A stretch of 6,752 nucleotides of DNA from Rickettsiales bacterium (GTDB taxonomy: Bacteria; Pseudomonadota; Alphaproteobacteria; Rickettsiales; JANQQO01): assembly GCA_028289305.1 (NCBI GenBank), contig JANQQO010000154.1, positions 1-6,752 of the forward strand, read 5' to 3'. The translations under genes were made by a program, and so were the position numbers. Numbering within the stretch: the stretch's first letter is position 1; each line of letters starts with the position of its first letter. This document shows, in pieces, positions 1 through 6,087 of the stretch. The notes below the pieces were generated by a model. That model was not told the DNA's origin. It saw only the letters and a program-made list of their open reading frames with translations, and ran no database searches.

Positions 1-1095
1 GGCATCGTCCATATCGTCGGCCCAGAGCAAGGCTTCACCCAGCCGGGCATGACCATCGTCTGCGGTGATAGCCACACCTCCACCCATGGCGCATTCGGCG
101 CGCTCGCCTTCGGTATCGGCACCAGCGAAGTCGAACACGTGCTTGCCACCCAAACACTTATCCAAAAGCGCGCGAAAAACATGCGCATCACCGTAGAGGG
201 CGCTATGCCACTTGGCGTCACCGCAAAAGACTTGATCCTCGCCATCATCGGCAAAATCGGCACCGCCGGTGGCACGGGTTACGTCATCGAATACGCTGGT
301 GATGCAGTAAAAAGCCTCTCTATGGAAGGGCGGATGACCATGTGCAACATGTCGATCGAAGCCGGCGCCCGCGCAGGCCTCATTGCGCCAGACCAAACCA
401 CGTTTGACTACATCAAGGGCCGCCCCATGGCGCCACAAGGGGCAGATTTTGATAAAGCCGTGGAATATTGGAGCACCCTGCCGTCCGACCCTGGTGCGAA
501 CTATGATTTAGAAGTCACCCTCCACACTGATGATATCGTCCCGCTCGTCACCTGGGGCACCAGCCCGCAAGACGTGCTGCCCATCACGGGCGTTATTCCC
601 AATCCTGAGGAAGAGCAAAACGACACCCGCCGCCACTCCATCGAACGTTCGCTGGAATATATGGGCCTCACTCCCGGCACGAAGCTGCAAGATATCCCCG
701 TTGATAAAATCTTCATCGGTTCGTGCACCAATGGCCGTATTGAGGATCTGCGCAATGTCGCAAACATCGTCAAAGGCAAAAAAGTCTCCGACCAAATCAC
801 ACTCGCCATGATCGTTCCTGGCTCCGGCTTGGTCAAAGAACAGGCCGAGGAAGAAGGCCTCCACACCATCTTTACCGAGGCCGGCTTTGAATGGCGTGAG
901 CCCGGCTGTTCCATGTGCCTGGCAATGAATGCCGATAAATTAGAGCCCGGCGAACGCTGTGCCTCCACCTCTAATCGTAATTTCGAAGGCCGCCAAGGCA
1001 GGGGAGGGCGCACCCATCTCATGAGCCCAGAAATGGCCGCCGCTACCGCCATCAAAGGTACACTCGCAGATGTACGAGACATAACTGCCGCATAA
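1..1095 (+). CDS. leuC: 3-isopropylmalate dehydratase large subunit, 5' end cut by window
   Basis: Large subunit of isopropylmalate isomerase, the cytoplasmic [4Fe-4S] enzyme that, with LeuD, converts 2-isopropylmalate to 3-isopropylmalate in leucine synthesis. The frame is open from base 1, so the gene begins upstream; 364 codons are visible. Comparison with the family (about 466-470 residues) suggests roughly 105 N-terminal residues are missing. Visible landmarks, numbered by codon in the window: [10 protein letters not shown] at 21-30, the cluster cysteine in GSCTNGR at 242, the other two cluster cysteines in GCSMC at 303 and 306, and NRNFEGRQG followed by the [15 protein letters not shown] tail. 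All three iron-sulfur ligands are present, so the protein looks functional. The ATG at position 49 is internal, because conserved LeuC sequence ([16 protein letters not shown]) continues in frame upstream of it. leuD follows after 12 nt, indicating co-transcription. AcnA or homoaconitase are less likely given the separate leuD partner. Confidence 0.97.
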   Translation, partial: GIVHIVGPEQGFTQPGMTIVCGDSHTSTHGAFGALAFGIGTSEVEHVLATQTLIQKRAKNMRITVEGAMPLGVTAKDLILAIIGKIGTAGGTGYVIEYAGDAVKSLSMEGRMTMCNMSIEAGARAGLIAPDQTTFDYIKGRPMAPQGADFDKAVEYWSTLPSDPGANYDLEVTLHTDDIVPLVTWGTSPQDVLPITGVIPNPEEEQNDTRRHSIERSLEYMGLTPGTKLQDIPVDKIFIGSCTNGRIEDLRNVANIVKGKKVSDQITLAMIVPGSGLVKEQAEEEGLHTIFTEAGFEWREPGCSMCLAMNADKLEPGERCASTSNRNFEGRQGRGGRTHLMSPEMAAATAIKGTLADVRDITAA

Positions 1096-1107
1096 GGAAC
1101 GCTAGCC

Positions 1108-1722
1108 ATGACACCATTCACACTGCTTTCTGCCCGTGCGGCGCCATTGCCCATCGCCAATGTCGATACCGACATGATCATCCCGAAGCAATTCCTTAAA
1201 ACCATTAAGCGAACGGGCCTTGGCGTGAACCTGTTTCATGAAATGCGCTTCGATATGGAGGGCAATGAAATCGCTGATTTCATCCTCAACCAAGCGCCGT
1301 ATCGCCAAGCAGAAATCCTCATCAGCGAGGAAAACTTTGGCTGTGGCTCCAGCCGTGAGCATGCTCCCTGGGCACTGCTTGATTTCGGCATTCGCTGCGT
1401 CATCGCCCCAAGCTTTGCCGATATTTTCTATAATAACTGCTTTAAAAACGGCATTTTGCCTGTGGTCTTGCCTAAGGAGCAGGTGAGCACCCTGCTGGAC
1501 TATGCCACGAATACAGAAAACACCATCACGGTAGACCTAGAATCCCAGCAAATCCGCGCCGATAACCAGCAATATAGCTTTGAGATCGACCCTTTCCGCA
1601 AGCGCTGCGTGCTAGAAGGCCTGGACGACATCGCCCTTACCCTCGAGCATGAGGATAAAATCACCGCTTTTGAGGCCACACACCACACCCGTGTCCCCTG
1701 GCTATTTAACGCCTCCGCCTAA
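1108..1722 (+). CDS. leuD: 3-isopropylmalate dehydratase small subunit
   Basis: Small (swivel-domain) subunit that pairs with LeuC to complete the isopropylmalate isomerase active site. The 204 residues match the usual length of about 200. Family signatures are [20 protein letters not shown] at residues 14-33, the substrate-loop motif [13 protein letters not shown] at 78-90, and [21 protein letters not shown] at 99-119. The protein ends in the family-like [12 protein letters not shown]. The start is the ATG at 1108, preceded by an AAGGAA Shine-Dalgarno that begins at the last base of the leuC stop codon, with 7 nt spacing. The close spacing implies translational coupling with leuC. No convincing intrinsic terminator (GC hairpin plus T run) follows the stop; instead a multi-hairpin repeat begins 10 bp downstream and may end or stabilise the transcript. 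leuB is not adjacent downstream here. Confidence 0.97.
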   Translation: MTPFTLLSARAAPLPIANVDTDMIIPKQFLKTIKRTGLGVNLFHEMRFDMEGNEIADFILNQAPYRQAEILISEENFGCGSSREHAPWALLDFGIRCVIAPSFADIFYNNCFKNGILPVVLPKEQVSTLLDYATNTENTITVDLESQQIRADNQQYSFEIDPFRKRCVLEGLDDIALTLEHEDKITAFEATHHTRVPWLFNASA

Positions 1723-1731
1723 TCCCTCCCT

Positions 1732-1831
1732 TGTCATGCCGTGCTTGTCACGGCATCCGGTAGGAAAAGCAGCGCTTTTCCTTGTATTGCCTATGGCAAT
1801 ACACCAGACCCCGGCATACGCCGGGGTGACA
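1732..1831. repeat. 100-bp four-hairpin palindromic element (MITE/REP-like)
   Basis: Directly visible are four perfect stem-loops in a row. They are 1736-1743 with 1749-1756 (ATGCCGTG, 8 bp, loop CTTGT), 1762-1770 with 1774-1782 (AGGAAAAGC, 9 bp, 3-nt loop), 1783-1791 with 1795-1803 (TGTATTGCC, 9 bp, 3-nt loop), and 1809-1815 with 1820-1826 (CCCCGGC, 7 bp, 4-nt loop). The outer ends are complementary: TGTCA at 1732-1736 and TGACA at 1827-1831. This matches the general style of short dispersed palindromic repeats in alphaproteobacterial genomes (ends like TGTCATCCC/GGGTGACA). It codes for nothing convincing. No target-site duplication is obvious. It lies just after leuD and could act as a transcript-stabilising or terminating structure for leuCD, although no T tract follows. 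Copy number cannot be judged from one window. Confidence 0.75.
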
Positions 1832-1883
1832 AAAAAACTTCATTATATACTGATATATAAGTATAAAATACACACGTTTTTAA

Positions 1884-1912
1884 TTGACTTATAGCGCGTA
1901 TTTCACTATAAT
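1884..1912 (+). promoter_or_regulatory. Strong sigma70-type promoter for the 139-aa membrane protein gene
   Basis: The -35 box TTGACT (1884-1889) and the -10 box TATAAT (1907-1912) are separated by exactly 17 bp. That is 11 of 12 consensus bases at the optimal spacing. An AT-rich stretch from about 1831 to 1883 could act as an UP element. The predicted start of transcription is near 1919, giving a leader of about 114 nt before the ATG at 2033. It is the best promoter match I found in the window. Confidence 0.8.
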
Positions 1913-1920
1913 ACATAGTG
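1904..1920. promoter_or_regulatory. Operator-like palindrome over the -10 box and start site
   Basis: CACTAT (1904-1909) and ATAGTG (1915-1920) form a perfect 6-bp inverted repeat with a 5-bp centre (AATAC). It covers the whole -10 box and the predicted start site, the classic place for a repressor to block polymerase. The sequence shows only the symmetry; binding by a regulator is inference, and no regulator gene is in the window. Short AT-rich palindromes can occur by chance around a TATAAT box. Confidence 0.4.
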
Positions 1921-2032
1921 TTAAGTAGCGTATTTTTTTAGATGCTTGCAGAAATCGCCTCGTTGGCGCTTTCTGATCTGCGGTAGGATGGACCCTATCG
2001 CTTTGTCTCCGTAAGATTTAAGGAGCGTACAA
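1919..2032 (+). promoter_or_regulatory. Structured 5' leader, possible RNA regulatory element
   Basis: The predicted transcript leader contains two solid hairpins. The first is 1949-1975: CAGAAA with TTTCTG and CGCC with GGCG, separated by one T/C mismatch, with a 5-nt loop. The second is 1980-2001: an 8-bp stem GCGGUAGG/CCUAUCGC with one G-U pair and loop AUGGAC. A third, weaker pairing joins UGUCUCC (2004-2010) to the Shine-Dalgarno region GGAG...ACA (2022-2031, 3-nt bulge) and would hide the ribosome binding site. I do not recognise it as a known riboswitch class. The structures are hand-paired from the sequence; regulation is inferred. Confidence 0.45.
2020..2025 (+). promoter_or_regulatory. 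Strong ribosome binding site fixing the start at 2033
   Basis: AAGGAG is followed by a 7-nt spacer (CGTACAA) and then ATG. It is a near-ideal Shine-Dalgarno, stronger than that of any conserved gene in this window, and the main reason for accepting the downstream reading frame as a real gene. Its GGAG core can pair with CUCC at 2007-2010. Confidence 0.85.
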
Positions 2033-2452
2033 ATGGGAGTTGGTGATTCTGTGAAAAAAGGAGTATGGGGAACTATTTACTTCCTCTTCAGAGGAGTGAC
2101 GTCGTTCGTCATTGTTTTTTCAACAAGTCGCTTCTTGGAATACAAAGAAGAGTTCTTGTTGCAGGAGTATGCAACTAAGTGGAGCATGCACCCGTTTCTT
2201 CTGCAGGTGCTCGCTTTCTTTGTTGTATGGGTAGTGGTCTATCTTGTTTTCTGCAAGCTCAGAGACTGGGATAGGGAAACCAAACAATGGCTTGTATTTG
2301 CTCCGGTTATTTATGCTTCGCCGCTTCTCGCCATACATTGTATCGAGAGGTGGTCGCAATACACCCAAGAGATCGAGATTGCCACAGGTGCTTTCTTGCT
2401 CGTCTGCACAGGTGCAATTCTCTTGAAACGAGATTTTGCTGTGATTCCTTGA
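2033..2452 (+). CDS. Hypothetical multi-pass inner membrane protein, 139 aa
   Basis: Not recognised as any known family. The protein is very hydrophobic, with about four likely membrane segments near residues 11-31 (interrupted by Arg20), 53-73 (LLQVLAFFVVWVVVYLVF core), 86-103 and 114-131. A charged loop (KLRDWDRETK) sits at 75-84 and a short basic tail at 132-134. The Lys8-Lys9 pair precedes segment 1. There is no signal peptidase site or enzymatic motif that I can see. Evidence that it is a real gene: a consensus promoter, a strong Shine-Dalgarno, and an intrinsic terminator 31 bp after the stop, so it is a single-gene unit. Codon choice is mixed (many GTT, CTT, TCT, AGA/AGG) and GC is about 45% by hand count over 2041-2400, in contrast to its C-ending neighbours. 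This suggests horizontal acquisition. A role in transport, stress or phage-related functions cannot be told apart. Confidence 0.8.
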   Translation: MGVGDSVKKGVWGTIYFLFRGVTSFVIVFSTSRFLEYKEEFLLQEYATKWSMHPFLLQVLAFFVVWVVVYLVFCKLRDWDRETKQWLVFAPVIYASPLLAIHCIERWSQYTQEIEIATGAFLLVCTGAILLKRDFAVIP

Positions 2453-2482
2453 TCAAGCCAAGCTTCCCAAAAACACGAACGC

Positions 2483-2513
2483 CGCCGAGATTTTCTCGGC
2501 GCCTTTTTTTTTT
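2483..2513 (+). terminator. Rho-independent terminator of the 139-aa membrane protein gene
   Basis: An 8-bp perfect GC-rich stem (CGCCGAGA, 2483-2490, with TCTCGGCG, 2494-2501) closes a TTT loop and is followed by CC and ten T residues (2504-2513). It lies 31 bp past the stop codon. Flanking CACGAA (2474-2479) and TTCGTG (2512-2517) are also complementary and could extend the pairing. For ssb transcripts arriving on the opposite strand the stem lacks an adjacent T run, so it acts mainly on the plus strand. Confidence 0.9.
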
Positions 2514-2533
2514 CGTGCCTTCATCAATAATTC

Positions 2534-2597
2534 CCGTCACCCACGAGGAGGTCAAAGGCCGACGAAGCAATCTAGAAAATCATGCCCCTGGCTAGAA
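2534..2597. repeat. Possible decayed dispersed repeat
   Basis: The stretch CGTCACCCACGAGGAG (2535-2550) followed by GACGAAGCAATCTAG (2561-2575) resembles half of the widespread 'CGTCA...GCGAGGAG...GACGAAGCAATC' palindromic repeats of proteobacteria. TCTAG (2571-2575) and CTAGA (2592-2596) form a short inverted repeat around a 16-nt centre, but the expected second arm is absent. The resemblance is from memory and the element would be truncated. Apart from this, the 2514-2614 interval shows no gene and no clear terminator for ssb. Confidence 0.35.
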
Positions 2598-2614
2598 TCC
2601 CAATACAAAAACCC

Positions 2615-3097
2615 CTAAAACGGAATTTCATCGTCAATTTCTTCTGCCGCGGCAGGCGCCTTTTCCGCCGGCTTGCTGCTCGGCTGGCCATACTCTTTGC
2701 TTGAGTCATTAAACCCACCGCCAGCGCTCGCTCCGCCGCCGCCTTCGCGCCGGTCTAGCATCGTCAGCGTACCGTTAAATCCTTGCAACACCACCTCGGT
2801 CGAATAGCGTTCAGCACCAGATTGGTCCACCCATTTGCGCGTCTGCAGCGCGCCTTCTACATACACTTTCGAGCCCTTCTTAATATAATTCTTCACGATG
2901 TTAATCAGCCCATCGCTAAAAATCACCACGCGATGCCATTCAGTGCGCTCGCGCCGCTCGCCGGTCGCTTTATCGCGCCAGCTATCGGTCGTCGCCACCG
3001 AAAGATTCGCAATCTCTTTTCCATCTTGCGTTGTACGTATCTCGGGATCCCGTCCAAGGTTCCCCACTAGAATCACTTTATTAATACTGCCACTCAT
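2615..3097 (-). CDS. ssb: Single-stranded DNA-binding protein
   Basis: Homotetrameric SSB that coats single-stranded DNA in replication, recombination and repair. The 160 residues begin MSGSINKVILVGNLGRDPEIR, the typical start of the OB fold, which spans about residues 5-114. The aromatic DNA-stacking positions known from E. coli SSB are all present: Trp40, Trp54 and Phe60, with Trp89 in place of Trp88. A glycine-rich linker (119-128) leads through a Pro/Ala/Ser-rich tail to the acidic tip DDEIPF at 155-160, the docking peptide for partner proteins. The start ATG is at 3097-3095, supported by AAGAGG (3109-3104 on this strand) with 6-nt spacing. It is transcribed divergently from uvrA across 104 bp, a neighbour pairing also seen in many other bacteria. 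No obvious intrinsic terminator follows the stop. Confidence 0.98.
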   Translation of the reverse strand: MSGSINKVILVGNLGRDPEIRTTQDGKEIANLSVATTDSWRDKATGERRERTEWHRVVIFSDGLINIVKNYIKKGSKVYVEGALQTRKWVDQSGAERYSTEVVLQGFNGTLTMLDRREGGGGASAGGGFNDSSKEYGQPSSKPAEKAPAAAEEIDDEIPF

Positions 3098-3144
3098 AAT
3101 CGGCCTCTTACACTAACATTTAACCCAATTCCCAAGAAAAGCTC

Positions 3145-3172
3145 TTGATTTATGCCCATCCTATCGCATATT
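3145..3172 (+). promoter_or_regulatory. Candidate uvrA promoter
   Basis: TTGATT (3145-3150) and CATATT (3167-3172) with a 16-bp gap give 4 of 6 matches in each box. Transcription would start near 3179, leaving a 5' leader of about 23 nt before the ATG at 3202. If real, it rules out the upstream TTG at 3145 as start codon, since that TTG would be the -35 box itself. A weak match only. Confidence 0.3.
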
Positions 3173-3185
3173 CTGCCTCGTTCAA
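3158..3185 (-). promoter_or_regulatory. Candidate ssb promoter
   Basis: Read on the minus strand, TTGAAC (3185-3180) and TAGGAT (3163-3158) with a 16-bp gap match consensus at 4 of 6 positions each. Transcription would start near 3151, about 53 nt upstream of the ssb ATG. It would overlap the candidate uvrA promoter face-to-face, so the two genes might compete for polymerase. Weak evidence. Confidence 0.25.
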
Positions 3186-3201
3186 TAAAAATCGTGAGAT
3201 T

Positions 3202-6078
3202 ATGGAAAAATACATCAGCGTTCGCGGCGCACGTGAACACAATCTAAAAAGCATCAATGTAGATATCCCCCGTGGGGAATTTGTAGTTATCACCGGCCTT
3301 AGCGGCTCGGGGAAATCCTCGCTTGCCTTCGACACCATCTATGCCGAGGGCCAGCGCCGCTATGTCGAAAGCCTCTCTGCCTATGCCCGCCAATTCTTAG
3401 AAATGCAGGCCAAGCCAGATGTGGAGATGATCACCGGGCTTTCTCCCGCCATCGCGATTGATCAAAAAACCACCTCGCGCAACCCGCGCTCCACCGTGGC
3501 TACCGTCACCGAGATATACGATTATCTCCGCCTGCTCTTCGCCCGCATCGGCGTTCCCTATTCTCCGGCCACTGGCAAGCCTATTGAAAGCCAAAGCGTC
3601 ACGCAAATGGTGGATCAAATCCTGGCCCTGCCGGAGGAAACCAAAATCTACCTCCTCGCCCCCATTGTGCGCGGTGGAAAAGGCGAGCATCGCAAAGAAT
3701 TGCTTGAAATGAAAAAAGCCGGCTTCACCCGCTTAAAACTCGATGGTGAAATCCACGATATCGACAACATTCCCCCCATCGATAAAAACAAAAAACATGA
3801 TATCGAGGTCGTGGTTGACCGCCTCGTCGTCTCCAAAGAAATCGGCAACCGCCTGCCTGATAGCATCGAAACTGCTCTGCGTCTAAGCAACGGCTTGCTC
3901 TATGTTGAAATCGTCGATCTTCCGGCAAAAGCAAAAAAGAAGGGTGATATCGAAATCGGCAAAACCATCATCTTCTCAGAAAAATTTGCCTGCCCCGTTT
4001 CTGGTTTTCAAATTGCCGAAATTGAGCCCCGCCTCTTCTCGTTTAATAGCCCCTATGGCGCCTGTCCTGCTTGCGATGGTCTTGGCACAGAAATGTTCTT
4101 CGACCCGGCTCTGGTCGTGCCCAACCCTTCTCTCACCTTGGAAGAGGGTGCTATCGCTCCATGGAGCAATTCCCAAGGCAAATATTACACACAAATCCTC
4201 GAAAGCCTCTCTAAGCATTATCGCTTCCCGCTATATCGGCCGTTCGATGAATTACCTGAAGACATCCAAAACATCATCCTCTATGGCTCCGGCGATGAAA
4301 TCGTCAAAATCAATTACGATGATGGCTTCCGCCAATATAAGACACAAAAACCATTCGAAGGCGTCATCCCGAATATGACGCGGCGCTGGCGTGAGACCGA
4401 ATCCAGCTGGATTCGTGAGGAAATGGAGAAATACCAAAACATCACCAAATGCCGCGTTTGTGATGGTCACCGCCTGAACCAAGAAGCGCTCTGCATAAAA
4501 ATCGCTGGGCAACATATCGGTGAAATTTGTTCCATGACCATTGGCCATGCAGTCGAATGGGTCGATAACCTACCGAAAAAACTCTCGCCCACGCACCGCA
4601 AAATCGCCGAACGCGTACTTTTGGAGCTCAAGCGCCGCCTGGGCTTCCTCAATAATGTCGGCCTAGATTATCTCACCCTCGCGCGCAAAGCCGGCACGCT
4701 TTCCGGCGGAGAAAGCCAGCGTATCCGCCTCGCCTCACAAATCGGCTCGGGCCTCAGCGGCGTGCTCTACGTGCTTGATGAGCCCTCTATCGGCCTCCAC
4801 CAATGCGATAACAAACGCCTGCTCGATACCTTAAAAGAACTCCGTGGCCTTGGAAACACGGTCATCGTCGTTGAGCATGATGAAGAAACTATGCGCAGCG
4901 CTGATCACCTCATCGATATCGGCCCTGGCGCTGGCGTGCATGGCGGTCAGGTGATTGCCGAAGGTTCACCCGCCCAGGTCATGAAAGTAAAAGACAGCAC
5001 CACCGCGCAATATCTCCGTGGTGAAAAAAGCATTACCGTGCCTGCCCAGCGTCGTAAAGCGCGTAAAGACCGCAAGATTACCATCGTTAATGCCCACGCC
5101 AACAACCTACAAAACGTTACCGTCGATATTCCGCTAGGTCTCTTTTCTTGTGTCACAGGCGTTTCTGGCGGCGGTAAATCCAGCCTCATCATTCAAACAC
5201 TCTATCGCGCCATCGCACAAAAGCTGCACCACGCGCGCAAGAAGCCTGGTAAACACGATCACATCGAAGGCCTTGAATACATCGATAAAATCATCGAAAT
5301 CGACCAATCCCCCATCGGCCGCACCCCGCGCTCTAACCCCGCTACCTATGTCGGCGCCTTTTCACCAATCCGTGATTGGTATGTCAGCCTACCTGAATCC
5401 AAAGCCCGTGGCTATAAGCCTGGTCGCTTTTCCTTTAACGTTAAAGGTGGGCGCTGTGAAACCTGCCAGGGCGATGGCGTTATTAAAATCGAAATGCACT
5501 TCCTGCCGGATGTCTACGTCAAATGCGATGCTTGCCAAGGCAAGCGCTATAACCGCGAAACCCTGGAAATTACCTATAAAGGTAAATCCATCGCTGACGT
5601 GCTCGAGATGACCGTTGAAGACGCCCTCGCATTCTTTAGCAAAATTCCACTGGTGCGAGAAAAACTCCACGCATTAAATGAAGTGGGACTCGGCTATATC
5701 AAGCTCGGCCAATCTGCTACCACTCTCTCCGGTGGTGAAGCGCAGCGGGTCAAGCTTGCCAAAGAACTGTCTAAAAAATCCACTGGTCGCACCCTCTATA
5801 TCCTCGATGAGCCAACCACCGGCCTCCACACCGACGACATCAATAAGCTTCTCGGTGTGCTCCATAAAATTGTCGATGCCAACAACACCATGATTGTGAT
5901 TGAGCATAATCTTGATGTCATCAAAACCGCGGATTGGGTTATTGATATTGGCCCTGGCGGCGGTGAAAAAGGGGGAAAAATTGTGGCGGAAGGCACGCCG
6001 GAGCAAGTGGCAAAAAACAGCAAAAGCGTCACCGGTAAATTCATAAAACCCTTGTTGGAGCAGAAAAAAGCGGCATAA
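3202..6078 (+). CDS. uvrA: Excinuclease ABC subunit A (UvrA)
   Basis: Damage-recognition ATPase of nucleotide excision repair; a UvrA dimer loads UvrB onto lesions. From the ATG at 3202 it has 958 residues, normal for the family. The frame also stays open back to a TTG at 3145 (977 residues), but conserved UvrA sequence begins at the ATG ([18 protein letters not shown]) and this places Walker A at residues 32-39 as expected. Order of motifs: first Walker A GLSGSGKS 32-39; UvrB-binding region about 130-250; first zinc module with Cys264, Cys288 and Cys291 but Ser267 in the fourth ligand position; first signature LSGGE 500-504 and Walker B ending Asp526-Glu527; second Walker A GVSGGGKS 653-660; second zinc module Cys752, Cys755, Cys775, Cys778; second signature LSGGE 842-846; second Walker B ending Asp869-Glu870. 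Both ATPase sites look intact. The D-loop after the first Walker B reads GLHQCDN, where Arg is usual for Cys. addB follows 9 nt later. Confidence 0.98.
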   Translation: MEKYISVRGAREHNLKSINVDIPRGEFVVITGLSGSGKSSLAFDTIYAEGQRRYVESLSAYARQFLEMQAKPDVEMITGLSPAIAIDQKTTSRNPRSTVATVTEIYDYLRLLFARIGVPYSPATGKPIESQSVTQMVDQILALPEETKIYLLAPIVRGGKGEHRKELLEMKKAGFTRLKLDGEIHDIDNIPPIDKNKKHDIEVVVDRLVVSKEIGNRLPDSIETALRLSNGLLYVEIVDLPAKAKKKGDIEIGKTIIFSEKFACPVSGFQIAEIEPRLFSFNSPYGACPACDGLGTEMFFDPALVVPNPSLTLEEGAIAPWSNSQGKYYTQILESLSKHYRFPLYRPFDELPEDIQNIILYGSGDEIVKINYDDGFRQYKTQKPFEGVIPNMTRRWRETESSWIREEMEKYQNITKCRVCDGHRLNQEALCIKIAGQHIGEICSMTIGHAVEWVDNLPKKLSPTHRKIAERVLLELKRRLGFLNNVGLDYLTLARKAGTLSGGESQRIRLASQIGSGLSGVLYVLDEPSIGLHQCDNKRLLDTLKELRGLGNTVIVVEHDEETMRSADHLIDIGPGAGVHGGQVIAEGSPAQVMKVKDSTTAQYLRGEKSITVPAQRRKARKDRKITIVNAHANNLQNVTVDIPLGLFSCVTGVSGGGKSSLIIQTLYRAIAQKLHHARKKPGKHDHIEGLEYIDKIIEIDQSPIGRTPRSNPATYVGAFSPIRDWYVSLPESKARGYKPGRFSFNVKGGRCETCQGDGVIKIEMHFLPDVYVKCDACQGKRYNRETLEITYKGKSIADVLEMTVEDALAFFSKIPLVREKLHALNEVGLGYIKLGQSATTLSGGEAQRVKLAKELSKKSTGRTLYILDEPTTGLHTDDINKLLGVLHKIVDANNTMIVIEHNLDVIKTADWVIDIGPGGGEKGGKIVAEGTPEQVAKNSKSVTGKFIKPLLEQKKAA

Positions 6079-6087
6079 AATAACCTT

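Noticed and set aside
501..1205. 234-codon open frame on the minus strand opposite leuC/leuD
   Set aside because: It lies antisense to well-supported leuC and leuD, its product has no recognisable motif, and the long frame is explained by the C-ending codon bias of the sense genes.
1809..1840. CCCCGGC/GCCGGGG hairpin as a terminator
   Set aside because: On the plus strand it is followed by an A run, and on the minus strand the T run comes before the stem; neither order gives a Rho-independent terminator.
1649..1894. Open frame running from inside leuD through the four-hairpin element
   Set aside because: It overlaps leuD out of frame and its remainder is just a translation of the palindromic repeat (TPAYAGVTKK-type wording typical of translated repeats).
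1904..1939. CACTAT/ATAGTG hairpin followed by a T run as a leuCD terminator
   Set aside because: The stem is only 6 bp and AT-rich, and the T run begins about 12 bp after it, so it is too weak and too far for an intrinsic terminator.
2120..2570. Minus-strand open frames opposite the 139-aa membrane protein gene
   Set aside because: They have no promoter or ribosome binding site and cross the terminator hairpin, while the plus-strand gene has full expression signals.
3145..3201. N-terminal extension of UvrA from a TTG start
   Set aside because: The extra 19 residues have no counterpart in the family, no good Shine-Dalgarno precedes the TTG, and the same TTGATT may be a promoter -35 box.
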